Below, piece by piece: positions 1 through 10,842 of a stretch of DNA of 64,000 nucleotides. This DNA comes from Hyphomonas sp. GTDB taxonomy: Bacteria > Pseudomonadota > Alphaproteobacteria > Caulobacterales > Hyphomonadaceae. The notes beneath the pieces were generated by a model that had not been told where the DNA came from, ran no database searches, and saw only the letters and a list, made by a program, of their open reading frames with translations. Numbering within the stretch: the stretch's first letter is position 1; each line of letters begins with the position of its first letter. The stretch lies in assembly GCF_017792385.1 (NCBI RefSeq), contig NZ_CP051230.1, positions 2,232,001-2,296,000 on the forward strand, read 5' to 3'. Made by a program: the position numbers and the translations under genes.

Positions 1-2990
1 CGCCAATGACGATGACTTCACGGCCAGCCCGATCAATGGCGCGGATGGCGGCACCACAGCCAGTGTCTTCCCGGATGACCGGTTGAACGGCGCGGTCTTT
101 GCCAATGGCGATGTCACCTCGTCAATCACTGCCGATGGCGGCCTGACCGGTGTCAGCATCAACGCGGACGGCACGCTGACTGTCCCAGCAGCGACCCCGG
201 CTGGAACCTATAGCGTCGGCTATCAGATCTGTGAGGTTCTGAACCCGGCCAATTGTGACCCGGCCACAGCGACGGTTGTGATCAACCCGCCGGCCATTGT
301 CGCCAATGACAATGACTTTACGTCCAGCCCGATCAATGGCGCGGATGGCGGTGCGACGGCGAGTGTTTATCCCGATGACACCCTTAATGGTTCGGCCTTT
401 GCCGATACAGCGGTCACCCCGTCAATCACTGCCGATGGCGGCCTGACCGGTGCCAGCATCAACCCGGACGGCACGCTGTCGGTTCCTGCGGCAACGCCAG
501 CGGGCACCTATACTGTGGGCTATCAAATCTGTGAGGTTCTGAACCCGGCCAATTGTGACCCGGCAACCGCGACGGTTGTGATCAGCGCGGCAACCATTGA
601 TGCCAATGACAATAATTTCGCCAGCACACCGATCAACGGCTTTGACGGCGGCACAACGCCGAGCGTCTTCCCGGATGATCGCTTGAATGGCGCTGTCTTT
701 GCCGATGCTGACGTTACGCCGACCCTTGTTTCGGACGGCGGCCTGACCGGGGTCAGCATTAACCCCGATGGAACGCTGTCTGTACCAGCGGCGACCCCGG
801 CTGGAACCTACACCGTCGGCTATCAGATCTGTGAGGTTCTGAACCCGGCCAATTGTGACCCGGCAATTGCAACCATTGTTGTCAATCCGCCAAACATTCT
901 TGGTGTCAGTGACGACTTTACCTCAACCCCGATTGTCGGCGCATTGGGTGGAAACACGCCAAACGCCTTCCCGAATGATCTGTTGAACGGCGCGCCGTTT
1001 GCACCGGGTGCGGTGACGGCAACCATCCTGAGCGACGGGGGGGCTGACCGGGGTTGGTATCAACCCTGATGGCACGCTGACTGTGCCGGCCGGAACACCG
1101 GCGGGACCCTATTCGGTCAATTACGAGATCTGTGAGGTCTTGAACCCGACCAATTGTGACACTTCAGCCGATGTCGCCCTCCTCATTACCGCTTCTGTGA
1201 TCGAGGCCAATGATGATGATTTCACCCCCGGCCCGATCAATGGCGCGGATGGTGGAAGCACGGCATCTGTCCTGGCGGATGACACGCTGAACGGCGTTGT
1301 CCTGACCCCAGCGGATATTACACTGACGACGGTTTCGGGCGATAGCGAGCTGACGCTTGATCCGGTCAGCGGAGTGATCAGTGTTGCGCCGGGGACGCCA
1401 GCGGGAACGTATACGCTGACCTACCAGATCTGCGAAAACCTCAACCCGGCCAATTGCGATAGTGCTCTTGCAACAGTTGTGGTGACGCCTCCGGCCATTG
1501 TCGCCAATGACAATGACTTTACGTCCAGCCCGATCAATGGCGCGGATGGCGGTGCGACGGCGAGTGTTTATCCCGATGACACCCTTAATGGTTCGGCCTT
1601 TGCCGATACAGCGGTCACCCCGTCAATCACTGCCGATGGCGGCCTGACCGGTGCCAGCATCAACCCGGACGGCACGCTGTCGGTTCCTGCGGCAACGCCA
1701 GCGGGCACCTATACTGTGGGCTATCAAATCTGTGAGGTTCTGAACCCGGCCAATTGTGACCCGGCAACCGCGACGGTTGTGATCAACCCGCCTGCCATTG
1801 TCGCCAATGATGACGATTTCACCCCTGCCCCGATCAATGGCGCGGAGGGTGGAAGCACGGCGTCTGTCCTGGTGGATGACACGCTGAACGGCGTTGTCCT
1901 GACCCCAGCGGATATTACACTGACGACGGTTTCAGGCGATAGCGAGCTGACGCTTGATCCGGTCAACGGTGTGATCAGTGTTGCGCCAGGGACGCCAGCG
2001 GGACCCTATACGCTGACCTATCAGATCTGCGAAAACCTCAACCCGGCCAATTGCGATATCGCCATTGCCACCGTCAGCGTCGAGGCAGCGCCCATTGCCG
2101 CGAATGATGATGACTATACAGCAACGCCGCTCAACGGATCGGATGGGGGCACCCTGCCGAGCGTCTTTGCCGACGACACGCTGAACGCAGCGAGTTTTGC
2201 CGATACTGACGTTACCGCCAGCCTCACCGCTGATGGGGGTCTGACCGGGGCGGTTCTGAACCCGGATGGAACGCTCACGGTCCCGGCGGGCACGCCAGCG
2301 GGCACCTATACGCTGACCTATCAGATCTGCGAGGTTCTCAACCCAACCAATTGTGACACAGCCGCTGTGACGGTTGTCGTCGAGGCGGCCCCGATCGTCG
2401 CCAATGACGACGATTATACCGCAACGCCGGTCAACGGCGCCGATGGGGCAACCCTGCCAGGTGTCCTGACCAATGACACGCTTAACGGCGCTGCGGTTTC
2501 ACCGTCTGATATACAGCTGACCCTGACCGATGCGGATGGGCTGAACGGGGCTGCGATTGCCGCTGATGGCACGCTGACCGTCCCTGCCGATACGCCGGCC
2601 GGAACCTATCAGCTGGTCTATCAGATCTGTGAGGTTCTGAACCCGGCCAATTGCGACAGCGCGGTTGCAACGGTTCTGGTCGAAGCGGCCCCGATCGTGG
2701 CCAATGACAATGATTACAGTGCAACGCCCGTGAACGGCGCAGACGGGGCCACACTGCCTTCGGTCTTTGACAATGACACGCTGAACGGAGCGGGTGTGAC
2801 CCCGGCGGACGTGACGGCGTCCATAACCGATACAGACGGTTTGACGGGCGCTGTGATCAATCCTGACGGCACGATCACGGTCCCAGCAGGATCCATCGCC
2901 GGAACCTATACGCTGACCTATGAAATCTGTGAGGTTCTGAACCCGTCCAATTGCGATACAGCCGCGATCACGATCACGATCGTGACGGAT
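1..2990 (+). repeat. Tandem ~300-bp coding repeats, about ten units
   Basis: Units begin near 1, 300, 603, 903, 1206, 1503, 1803, 2100, 2400 and 2700. Each encodes a ~100-residue bacterial surface-repeat module with a conserved C...C pair (ICEVLNP.NC). Units at 291-584 and 1492-1785 are identical over 294 bases, while other units differ at many positions. That pattern points to recent duplication or gene conversion inside the gene. Confidence 0.9.
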
Positions 2991-4703
2991 GCGAGCCTTG
3001 CCGGAACGGTGTTCCTGGACGCCAATGCCGATGATACGCTGCAGAGTGCAGAAACCCGTATGCCCGGCTATATCGTTCAGCTTCGCTCTGGCGGCGTCGT
3101 GATTGCCACGATGACGACCGGCGCCGATGGCAGCTATGCCTTCACCGGCCTTGACCCGGACCTGACCTATGAGGTCGTGTTCATTGAAGCCGCGTCAGGT
3201 ACTGTGGTTGACATCATTGACGGCATCGATCTGCAGCCAGGTGAAGACCGCACAGGCCTCGATGAGCCTGTGGCCCCGAGCGGAACCGTCTATGATGTGG
3301 CAACGAACCAGCCTGTGGTGGGCGGAACCGTGACGGTTGTGGATGAGGCCGGAACGCCGCTTCCTGTTGCCTGTTTCGCGGATCCAAGTCAGCAGGACCA
3401 GGTCACCGGACCGGAAGGCTATTACTTCTTTGATCTGGTAGCGGGCGGCGATGCAGCTTGCCCGGCCTCGGGCGGCACGTACCGGATTGCGGTGACGCTG
3501 CCCAACGGACTAGCCGGCGTGTTTGCGGCAGCCCCGCTGGACGTGAATGAAGGCGCGCTTGAAACAGGCGTGTGTCTGAATGACGCCCTGGCCGGACCGG
3601 TCTGTGAGGTTTCAGCCAGCCCGCTGCGCCCGGATGCCAGCCAGCTTGCGCCCTTCTATGCCCGCTTCGCAATCCGTGCAGGCGATCCGGAATTTGCCAA
3701 CAACCATATTCCGGTCAATTCCGCGATCAGTCAGGCGCCTTTGACCGCGACCAAGCGGGCCCTGTCGGCCAATGCCTCTGTCGGGTCGGTTGTTGTCTAC
3801 ACGATTACTGTGGCCAATGAATTCGATGTGCCTCAGATCGGTGTTGATATTGTCGACCAACTGCCCGCTGGTCTGGTCTTCATCGCCGGTTCTGGCCGGG
3901 TGAATGGCGACCCTGTCGAGCCGCTGGTCGATGGCCGGATGCTGACCTGGCAGGCCCAGACGGTTCCGGCGCGCGGCGCGGTCGAGATAACGCTTGGTGT
4001 TGCGGTTGGCTCTGGCGTCACAGTTGGCGAGTATGTCAACACAGCCTATGCCGACAATGGGGTTCAGGATGTCATCCTATCCAACATTGCCGAGGCGACC
4101 ATTCGCATCACGCCGGATGAAGTGTTCGACTGTTCTGAAGTGCTGGGCAAGGTCTTTGAAGACACCAACCGCAACGGTATTCAGGATGAGGGCGAGCGCG
4201 GCCTGCCGGGTGTGCGTCTGGCGACCGTCAAGGGCCTGCTGGTCACGACCGATGAGTTTGGCCGCTATCACATTGCCTGTGCAGCCACACCGAAAGCGGG
4301 CATCGGATCAAACTTCATCCTGAAACTGGATGAGCGGACCCTGCCGACCGGCTTCGATGTGACAACGGAAAACCCGCGCGTGATCCGCCTGACACAAGGT
4401 AAGATGTCCCAGCTGGATTTCGGGGTCGGTGCGCTTCGTCCGGTCGAGTTCCAACTACGCCCGGATGCCTTCCTTGAGGGCCGGGACGAGCTGGCCCCCG
4501 ATGCGGCAGCCGATCTTGTCAGCCTGGTTGAGGTGTTGATGGAGGAACGGTCAATCCTCTCGATCACCTATATCGGTGCCGGTGAGGGGTCTGCACGCCT
4601 TGCCCGGGTGAAGGCCGAGCTGGAAGCGCTCTGGTCCGAGCAGGATGCGCCCTATGAGCTAATCATTGAGACAGAGGTGGTCAGTTCCCGCCAGAACCCT
4701 TGA
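2..4703 (+). CDS. Giant repeat-containing surface protein with DUF11, SdrD-like and OmpA-like C-terminal parts (5' partial, frameshifted)
   Basis: The gene enters from the left edge and ends at TGA 4701-4703. It is read in one frame to about 1043 and in another from there on; a run of seven Gs at 1037-1043 carries one base too many, and removing it restores the repeat motif. About ten repeats of ~100 residues (each opening like ANDDDFT.SPINGADGG and closing with QICEVLNPxNCD) fill bases 1-2990. They are followed by an SdrD/Cna-B-like segment (GTVFLDANADD), a second segment around 3280-3560, a DUF11 domain (about 3745-4110), another SdrD-like motif (KVFEDTNRNGIQDEGERG, 4150-4204) and an OmpA-like tail (4440-4690). 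Such proteins are exported to the cell surface or outer membrane. The outer-membrane gene downstream is probably a partner. The frameshift may be a sequencing slip, a true mutation or a phase-variable switch; the sequence alone cannot decide. Confidence 0.8.
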
Positions 4704-4734
4704 CCAGTTTCCCTTTGTCTCAGTGATCAGAAAG

Positions 4735-4767
4735 CCCCGGTGACGTCCAGTTGCCGGGGTTTTTTTT
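4735..4767 (+). terminator. Rho-independent terminator after the repeat-protein gene
   Basis: CCCCGG (4735-4740) pairs with CCGGGG (4754-4759) and is followed by eight Ts. It lies 32 bases past the stop codon, so the repeat-protein transcript probably ends here and the next gene has its own promoter. Confidence 0.85.
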
Positions 4768-4860
4768 AGCGGTTCCGCACGTTTGGACGTCGACCTTGCG
4801 CCGCAGAGGTTAACGCCGCTTAACACCTGTATCTACTGCAATTTCTGGCGGGATAGATGA

Positions 4861-4889
4861 AATTTCATCGATCTTTCGAACGTGAAATT
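4861..4889. promoter_or_regulatory. Inverted repeat upstream of the outer-membrane gene
   Basis: AATTTCA (4861-4867) and TGAAATT (4883-4889) form a perfect 7-bp dyad with a 15-base spacer, 65 bases before the next start codon. It could be an operator; no regulator is identified. Confidence 0.35.
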
Positions 4890-4954
4890 GACCCTGACCT
4901 GTCATCTTCCACTCAAACCGAGGGTTCTGGCGAATCTAAACTTGGGTATGTGCG

Positions 4955-7900
4955 ATGAGTGGTAAATTTGGATCTGGAACAGCGCTGGCAGGCGTGCTCC
5001 TTTCGAGCGTAGCAGCGGCCCAGTTCGCCCATGCGATGGAGCCAGCCACAAACACAACTGGCCCGTCATCAGTTTACACGCTGCCTGAAGTTTTAAGCAA
5101 TGGACAGATCGGCCTGCCCAGCCGAACCCTGAATGTCGCCCTGGTCGGCGGCGGACAGAGCGTTTCCGGGGGCGAGAGCGCAGAGTTTCTGACCTTCTGG
5201 AACTATGACCGGGCTATCTCTTTCAGCTCCGTTCGGGTGTTCGATGCGGCGGACAAGAGCCTCAGCAATCCGGTGGCAGACCTCGCCTTTACCAAGGAAA
5301 AAGGCGCGCGCTGGACCATGCCCAAGACGGGCAACGGCGCCTATGTCTATGTCCTGCGGGTCTATGACGAGACCGGCATGTATGACGAAACCCGGCCAAA
5401 GCCGCTGACCCGTGGCGCGGCGGTTAGCGATGAACGCGTTGCGGCGCAGACCCTGGAAACGGTCAAGACACGCGACAACACCTCTGTGCGCAATATCCGG
5501 GTACAGCCCGTTTACCGCCCGAAACCAGAACCGGTCGCCAAGCCGCAACCTGTTGTAAAACCAGCAGCTCCAGTCGTCGCGGTAAAGCCTGCGCCGGTCA
5601 AAGCTGCACCGGTCGCGCAAAAGTCCGAGGCGCCGAGCCGGATCCTGGTTGGGAAATCCTACTGGCAAAGCGCGGCCAACAGCCAGAAAGCCGAACGCGA
5701 AAGCGATGATCTTCTGCGCCAATCGGATATTCAGGTCAGTTTTGACGGCCTCGAAACCCAGCCTTTGTTGAATGTCGGCCTGTCGACTGGACAGACGTCC
5801 GCTGTGCCGGGCTCAACCGTCAGCTTCAGCACCTATTGGAATTATGATCACTGGGTCGACCGCGCGCAGATCGAAGTGTTTGACGCCGAGGATACCTTCA
5901 TCACCGCGCCGATTGCAACGCTGCCGGTTGACCCTGAGACCGGGCGGGCCGACTGGACGGTTCCGGCGTATCGCAAGACCAACAGCTACACCTATGTCCT
6001 GAAAGTGTTCGACACCTCCGGGCGGTTTGACGAGACCAATCGCAAGCATATTGCCATGGTCAACAAGGTCGAGGCCCTGGACCTTGCGCCCAATGCGGCA
6101 GCGCCGATCTATGGCGAAGATGCCACGGCGCTTCGCAACATTCAAATCAAGGGCGGGGCTGTCACCGTGTCCGGCAAAGGCTTTGAGGGCGAGAAACTGG
6201 GCAGCCTACGGGTCATGGGCCGACCGGTCCTGGCGGATCCTGAGGGCGATTTTGCGGTGCAGCAGATCCTGCCGCCGGGCCGCCACGACGTTCAGGTGCG
6301 CTATGAGCAGCCTGATGGGACGATCATCAAGACCACCAAGAGCGCGGAAATCCCAGAAAGCGAAATGTTCTTTGTCGCGCTGGGCGATCTGACGATTGGC
6401 ACCCGGTCCAGCGAAGGCCGGGCGCTTCTGGAAGCCAGCGGCGCCGAGTTTGAGGAAAACTACGTCACCGGACGCGGCGCCTTTTACCTTAAAGGCAAGA
6501 TCAAAGGCCGCTATCTGCTGACCGCTTCTATGGATACGACCGAAGAGGATATCGACAGCCTGTTCTCCAATCTGTCGAACAAGGACCCCCAGTCGATCCT
6601 GCGCCGGATTGACCCAGACCGGTATTACCCGGTCTATGGCGACAACTCGACCTATGTTGAGGATGCGCCGACGCAGGGCCGGTTCTATGTCCGGCTTGAG
6701 GACGGCGATGATCACATTGTCTGGGGCAACTTCTTCACCAATGTCACCGACACCGAATTTGCCCAGATTGACCGCGGCCTCTATGGCGCGAAAGCCGAAT
6801 ACAACTCGGACGCTGTAACACCGGATGGTCAGCGCAAGCTGACAGCAACACTCTTTGCCGCCGATCCGGGCACGATTCCGGGCCGGCAGGAGTTCCGGGC
6901 CACAGGCGGATCGGTCTATTTCCTTGAAAATCAGGATGTGACCATAGGCTCAGAGCGTCTGCGCATTGAGGTCCGGGATCAAGATTCAGGGCTGGTGCTT
7001 GAGACACGGGAACTGCGCCCCTTTGTCGATTATGAAATCGATTACATTCAGGGCCGTGTGATGCTGTCCTCGCCTTTGTCCTCGACCGAGATCGGGACGC
7101 AGGTGGTCCGCGATGGCACCTTGTCAGGCTCAAGCGTCTATCTGGTTGCACGCTATGAATATACCCAAGCCTTTGCCGACATTGAGGGCTACACAACGGG
7201 TGGCCGGGTCGAAACCTGGGCCAGCAATGATGTGCGCTTTGGTCTGACGGCTCAGAGCGAGGAAACCGGCGAGGCTGACCAGACTTTGGTCGCCGCCGAC
7301 GTCCTGATCAAGAAAAGCGATACGACCTATCTCAAGGGCGAGCTTGCCCAGACCGAAGGCGCTGCCTTTGATGAACGCGCCTCTCTGGATGGCGGCTTTA
7401 CGTTCAATCCTCTGTCTTCGGGCGCATTGGCCGGAGAGGCAGCAACCGCCTGGCGCCTTGAGGGTGCCGTAAACGCGGCTGATTTTGGGGATCCAAGCCG
7501 GCCGACGCGGGCCTATGGCTATTATGAACAGCTTGAGGATGGTTTCTCTGCGCCCGGCCGTTTGACGCGCGGAGATACGACCCGCTTTGGTGCGGCCTTC
7601 GACACGCGCTTTGGCGAACGCACCGATGTGACGCTGAAATATGATTCTGTCGGAATCACAGGCGTCCTCGATGAGGACACGATGGCCGGTGACATCCGTA
7701 TCGGGCTGACCGATCACTGGCAGCTTGGCGCAGGTCTGCGCCATAATGACCTTTCTGGCCCATTGGCGCTGCAGCAGGGCGACCGGACCGATACCGGGCT
7801 TGAGCTGCGCTATACCGTCAATGAGGCGCTGTCCTATTACGGTTTCGGTCAGATCACGCTGGATGCCGGTCCGGGCCGTGAGGAGCTCAACCGGGCTGGT

Positions 7901-9022
7901 TTCGGTCTTGAGGCGCGCATCCTGGACGCCTTCCAGATCAAGGGCGAGCTGTCTGAAGGGGATGGCGGGCTTGGCGCGCTGGCCGGTGTGACCTGGCAAC
8001 GGGCCGATGGCGAGGAGTATTATCTCAACTACACCCTCGATGCGGACCGTACCGAGCCGGGCATAGATGGCACCGCATTCCTTGCAAACACAGAGAATAA
8101 TCTGACCGTGGGCGGGCGTCGCCGCTTCTCCGATACGGTCAGCGTCTATGGTGAGGAACGCGCGAGCTTTGGCGACCGGGCTGGTCTGACCCATGCCTAT
8201 GGTATCGACTATATCTGGGACGAGCGCTGGACCTTTGGTGCCTCATTCGAGGTCGGCGACCTTGAAGAACGCGGCCAGCGCGTTGAGCGCGAAGCCTATA
8301 CGGTCACCTCCGGCTATAGTGATGAGACGCTGAATTTCGGCGCGGCGTTTGAGTGGCGCACAGATGAGCAGGGCGCAGACAAGCGCGACACCTGGCTGTT
8401 CCGCTCAAATCTCGGCATCAAAGTGTCACCGGACTGGACGGCCATCCTCAAATACAACAAGGCAGAAAGCAATTTCTCTGGCGGCGCGTTCTTTGATGGC
8501 GACTTTACCGAAGCCCAGATCGCCGGTGCCTATCGCCCGACCGAGAATGACCGGCTGAACGCCCTGATCCGCTACACCTATTTCGAGGACCTGCCCTCCT
8601 CGCAGCAGATCTCGAATACCGGACAGAGTGCGCTGCCGGCGCAAAAGTCGAATATCTTCAGCGCGGATGCGAACTATCGACTGACCAATTGGCTGACACT
8701 GGGCGGCAAGGTCGGCCTGCGTCAGGGCGAGGTCAGCCTCTCACGCACCGATGAGGATTTTGTCGAAAACAGTGCGAGCCTCTTTGTCTTGCGGGCTGAC
8801 GTGCATGTCGTAAAAAAATGGGATGCGCTGCTTGAGGCCCGCATGCTGGAGGTGGATGCCGCCAATGATAGCAAAGCCGGGGTTCTGGCCGCGCTTTACC
8901 GCCATGTCGGCGACAATGCGAAAGTGGGTCTGGGGTACAACTTCACCGACTTCTCCGACGATCTGACTGATCTCTCCTTTGATGATGAAGGCCTGTTCCT
9001 GAACATCGTTGCCAAATTCTAG
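4955..9022 (+). CDS. Large outer-membrane beta-barrel protein, 1355 aa
   Basis: The N-terminus is signal-peptide-like (hydrophobic to about residue 27, ending AQFAHA). Two related extracytoplasmic modules follow, around residues 45-140 and 270-365; both contain F.YWNYD/FWNYD and VYVLRVYDE/TYVLKVFD-type motifs. They are separated by a Pro/Lys/Val-rich linker (about 180-225). From about residue 480 the protein resembles the barrel part of large proteins often encoded beside DUF11/OmpA-like surface proteins. The last residues (NIVAKF) end in phenylalanine, the classical BAM-recognition signature of outer-membrane barrels. It follows the repeat-protein gene across a terminator. A role as anchor or secretion partner for that protein is inference from adjacency. 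Confidence 0.75.
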   Translation: MSGKFGSGTALAGVLLSSVAAAQFAHAMEPATNTTGPSSVYTLPEVLSNGQIGLPSRTLNVALVGGGQSVSGGESAEFLTFWNYDRAISFSSVRVFDAADKSLSNPVADLAFTKEKGARWTMPKTGNGAYVYVLRVYDETGMYDETRPKPLTRGAAVSDERVAAQTLETVKTRDNTSVRNIRVQPVYRPKPEPVAKPQPVVKPAAPVVAVKPAPVKAAPVAQKSEAPSRILVGKSYWQSAANSQKAERESDDLLRQSDIQVSFDGLETQPLLNVGLSTGQTSAVPGSTVSFSTYWNYDHWVDRAQIEVFDAEDTFITAPIATLPVDPETGRADWTVPAYRKTNSYTYVLKVFDTSGRFDETNRKHIAMVNKVEALDLAPNAAAPIYGEDATALRNIQIKGGAVTVSGKGFEGEKLGSLRVMGRPVLADPEGDFAVQQILPPGRHDVQVRYEQPDGTIIKTTKSAEIPESEMFFVALGDLTIGTRSSEGRALLEASGAEFEENYVTGRGAFYLKGKIKGRYLLTASMDTTEEDIDSLFSNLSNKDPQSILRRIDPDRYYPVYGDNSTYVEDAPTQGRFYVRLEDGDDHIVWGNFFTNVTDTEFAQIDRGLYGAKAEYNSDAVTPDGQRKLTATLFAADPGTIPGRQEFRATGGSVYFLENQDVTIGSERLRIEVRDQDSGLVLETRELRPFVDYEIDYIQGRVMLSSPLSSTEIGTQVVRDGTLSGSSVYLVARYEYTQAFADIEGYTTGGRVETWASNDVRFGLTAQSEETGEADQTLVAADVLIKKSDTTYLKGELAQTEGAAFDERASLDGGFTFNPLSSGALAGEAATAWRLEGAVNAADFGDPSRPTRAYGYYEQLEDGFSAPGRLTRGDTTRFGAAFDTRFGERTDVTLKYDSVGITGVLDEDTMAGDIRIGLTDHWQLGAGLRHNDLSGPLALQQGDRTDTGLELRYTVNEALSYYGFGQITLDAGPGREELNRAGFGLEARILDAFQIKGELSEGDGGLGALAGVTWQRADGEEYYLNYTLDADRTEPGIDGTAFLANTENNLTVGGRRRFSDTVSVYGEERASFGDRAGLTHAYGIDYIWDERWTFGASFEVGDLEERGQRVEREAYTVTSGYSDETLNFGAAFEWRTDEQGADKRDTWLFRSNLGIKVSPDWTAILKYNKAESNFSGGAFFDGDFTEAQIAGAYRPTENDRLNALIRYTYFEDLPSSQQISNTGQSALPAQKSNIFSADANYRLTNWLTLGGKVGLRQGEVSLSRTDEDFVENSASLFVLRADVHVVKKWDALLEARMLEVDAANDSKAGVLAALYRHVGDNAKVGLGYNFTDFSDDLTDLSFDDEGLFLNIVAKF

Positions 9023-9032
9023 CGACGCTCTG

Positions 9033-9054
9033 GCCCTGCCTTCACAGGCAGGGC
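9033..9054 (+). terminator. Terminator hairpin lacking its T-tract
   Basis: GCCCTGCCT (9033-9041) and AGGCAGGGC (9046-9054) pair perfectly over 9 bp with a TCAC loop, 11 bases after the outer-membrane gene. The following bases (TGGAAATTG) are not T-rich. The hairpin may be the old terminator whose T-tract was removed when foreign DNA joined here. Confidence 0.5.
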
Positions 9055-9086
9055 TGGAAATTGACCCGGTTGGACCACCTCGATGG

Positions 9087-9440
9087 GGCAGATCAGCCTC
9101 GATCCGCGATATCCCTCTGGTGGGCGTCTCACTTGAAGCGATGAAGCGCGCGCCGAAGGGCTTCCCGCACTACCGCGACCGCAGCGACCTTCTCTCTCAA
9201 TCCCTGATGACCACTTTCCGCAATCGCGGCCTGTTCCCGACGGAAAACCACGTCATCTACTCGTTCCGCCATTCCTTCGAGAAGCGCATGCTGGAAGCCG
9301 GGCTCGACTACGGCCTGCGCTGCCTCCTCATGGGCCACGCCACAAGCCGCCCGGCCTATGGTGACGGCGGCTCAATGACGTATCGGCGCGACGAGCTTCT
9401 CAAGATCGCACACCCAGTGCCGGAGGGGTTGTTCGGGTAG
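9087..9440 (+). pseudogene. C-terminal fragment of a tyrosine recombinase (integrase)
   Basis: The frame matches the end of a phage/island integrase: R..S.RDIPLVGVS, then the active-site box YSFRHS, then LLMGHA and a C-terminal tail. Only about 115 residues remain; the N-terminal arm-binding and core-binding domains and the first catalytic arginine are missing. The open frame extends upstream to 9009, but the part before about 9090 does not resemble integrase and overlaps the previous gene's end. The fragment starts about 40 bases after the hairpin that closes the outer-membrane gene, so the truncation point is probably the junction between host and foreign DNA. It cannot be a working recombinase. 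Confidence 0.75.
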
Positions 9441-9645
9441 ACACGCGGCCAAGTCAGTGGGGATTTTCAAGCAACATGCATAAGTGCTTGCAACGACTTG
9501 GATTGGCCCGCTCGTGCCGGTTACTGGCGCTCACCAAGACGTCAGCTTGATCCCAGAAGCGGACGTTAGAAGCGCACCGGACAACCCCGACCCTAGGAAG
9601 GTTTGAGTTGTGGGGAGCGACGGAGAAGTCTCAGCCTTAGGAAAA

Positions 9646-10476
9646 TCAATCACTCGGACTATTGAGCTGTGGTGCAGCCAAACGCTCTCTCTCTTCTCTA
9701 AGTAACTCCACTTTCTCGCGTTCTAGCTGCGCTATTCTTTTCTCTTCGGCAGCCTGCTCTTCAAGTGACAAAGCTCTTTTGTCGCCGCGCTCTGCTCGTT
9801 TTTGAGATTCCTCTATATCCGCATTCAGCTTAGCGAGCTGTTTTTCCGCATCTTTGCGCTTTTGCTCCTCCATGGCTGCCGCATTTCGTGCCATTTGCTC
9901 TGCAGCCTTTTTTTCCTGCAGCTCTTTTTTGCGCCGCGCAGCGTCCGCCTTTTGAATTTTGCGCTTGCGTGCCTGTTCAGACAAAGACGCTTTGGTAGCG
10001 CGGTAGATCCGTGGTGCTTGAAGCAGCAAACTTATAAGTCCGACAAAGAGACCCGCTCCGATAAATACTAATCCTATGGTGATCACATTATCCGTAATCC
10101 AGAGCATAAATGAGTTAATCAAAGCGAATGCTTTTGGAGCCGAGCCACCCGCAAACACAATCGTATGAAACAAAACGAGAGCTATCAGAACCGCGATCAC
10201 CAGGGCGATCGCATAGACCAACAATGTCAAAAGTCCTCGTGCTGCATAGCGAGCGAGTACTTGTAGCGCTAGAAGTGGCAGAACGGGCAACGTGTCGATG
10301 AATCCATCTCTAGCTCTCCCCCGCCAATCCGCGGGTTGATCGACAATTTTCATATCCGGATCGCTAGCCTGAACGGTGCGAATATCTGGTGGATCAAATT
10401 GCCCAAGACTGCGTTGTAGTAGAGGGATCAAGTTGGTTCTGATGTTTGAAACCGATTGGGAGACTATGTTGCCCAT
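9646..10476 (-). CDS. Hypothetical membrane protein with coiled-coil tail, probably 5'-truncated by an IS
   Basis: 276 residues from the ATG at 10476. Two or three hydrophobic segments lie in the first half (LLTLLVYAIALVIAVLIAL; VITIGLVFIGAGLFVGLISL). They are followed by about 110 residues of highly charged Lys/Glu/Ala coiled coil. The open frame runs upstream into the end of the IS3-family element, whose inverted repeat starts at 10513, and no good ribosome site precedes the 10476 ATG. The original start was therefore probably on the far side of the insertion, although I could not find the continuation at 11783 onward. Function unknown; the layout suits an envelope-anchored coiled-coil protein. 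Confidence 0.5.
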   Translation of the reverse strand: MGNIVSQSVSNIRTNLIPLLQRSLGQFDPPDIRTVQASDPDMKIVDQPADWRGRARDGFIDTLPVLPLLALQVLARYAARGLLTLLVYAIALVIAVLIALVLFHTIVFAGGSAPKAFALINSFMLWITDNVITIGLVFIGAGLFVGLISLLLQAPRIYRATKASLSEQARKRKIQKADAARRKKELQEKKAAEQMARNAAAMEEQKRKDAEKQLAKLNADIEESQKRAERGDKRALSLEEQAAEEKRIAQLEREKVELLREERERLAAPQLNSPSD

Positions 10477-10575
10477 AAAAGTCAGAACGATGGAAAGGGT
10501 GATCGTTACGCCTGACCCAGCCCCCTGAATTCCGGCCATGATTTTGCAGACTCTCTCGATTAGAGAGGATGACAC

Positions 10576-10842
10576 ATGCGCAAGAGCAGATTCACAGACG
10601 AGCAGATCATCGCGATGATCCGGGAGCACGAGAGCGGCGTGAAGACGGCAGACATCTGTCGCAAGTACGGGCTGTCGGATGCGACCTTCTACAAGCTGAA
10701 GGCCAAATTTGGCGGGATGACGGTGTCGGACGCCCAGCGGCTGCGGACGCTGGAGTCGGAGAACAGCAAGCTGAAGCGCCTGTTGGCCGAAGCGATGCTC
10801 GACAATGCTGCGCTGAAGGATCTTGCCTCAAAAAACTTCTGA
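10576..10842 (+). CDS. IS3-family transposase OrfA
   Basis: 88 residues. An N-terminal helix-turn-helix (RKSRFTDEQI...DICRKYGLSDATFYK) is followed by a leucine-rich coiled coil (LRTLESENSKLKRLLAEAML), the usual IS3 OrfA build. OrfA binds the IS ends and, when fused to OrfB by -1 frameshifting, forms the active transposase. Its end overlaps the slippery run at 10830-10836. Confidence 0.9.
   Translation: MRKSRFTDEQIIAMIREHESGVKTADICRKYGLSDATFYKLKAKFGGMTVSDAQRLRTLESENSKLKRLLAEAMLDNAALKDLASKNF
10830..10836 (+). promoter_or_regulatory. Programmed -1 frameshift signal (AAAAAAC)
   Basis: The heptamer AAAAAAC lies 6 bases before the end of orfA, and orfB continues in the -1 frame. This is the standard slippery sequence for making the OrfAB transposase in IS3-family elements. 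Confidence 0.75.

Noticed and set aside
1..2990. Regular repeats considered as a CRISPR array
   Set aside because: The ~300-base period and protein-level conservation show coding repeats; there are no short repeats with unique spacers and no cas genes.
9009..9090. N-terminal part of the open frame before the integrase fragment
   Set aside because: It overlaps the end of the outer-membrane gene and its hairpin and shows no integrase similarity, so it was left out of the fragment.
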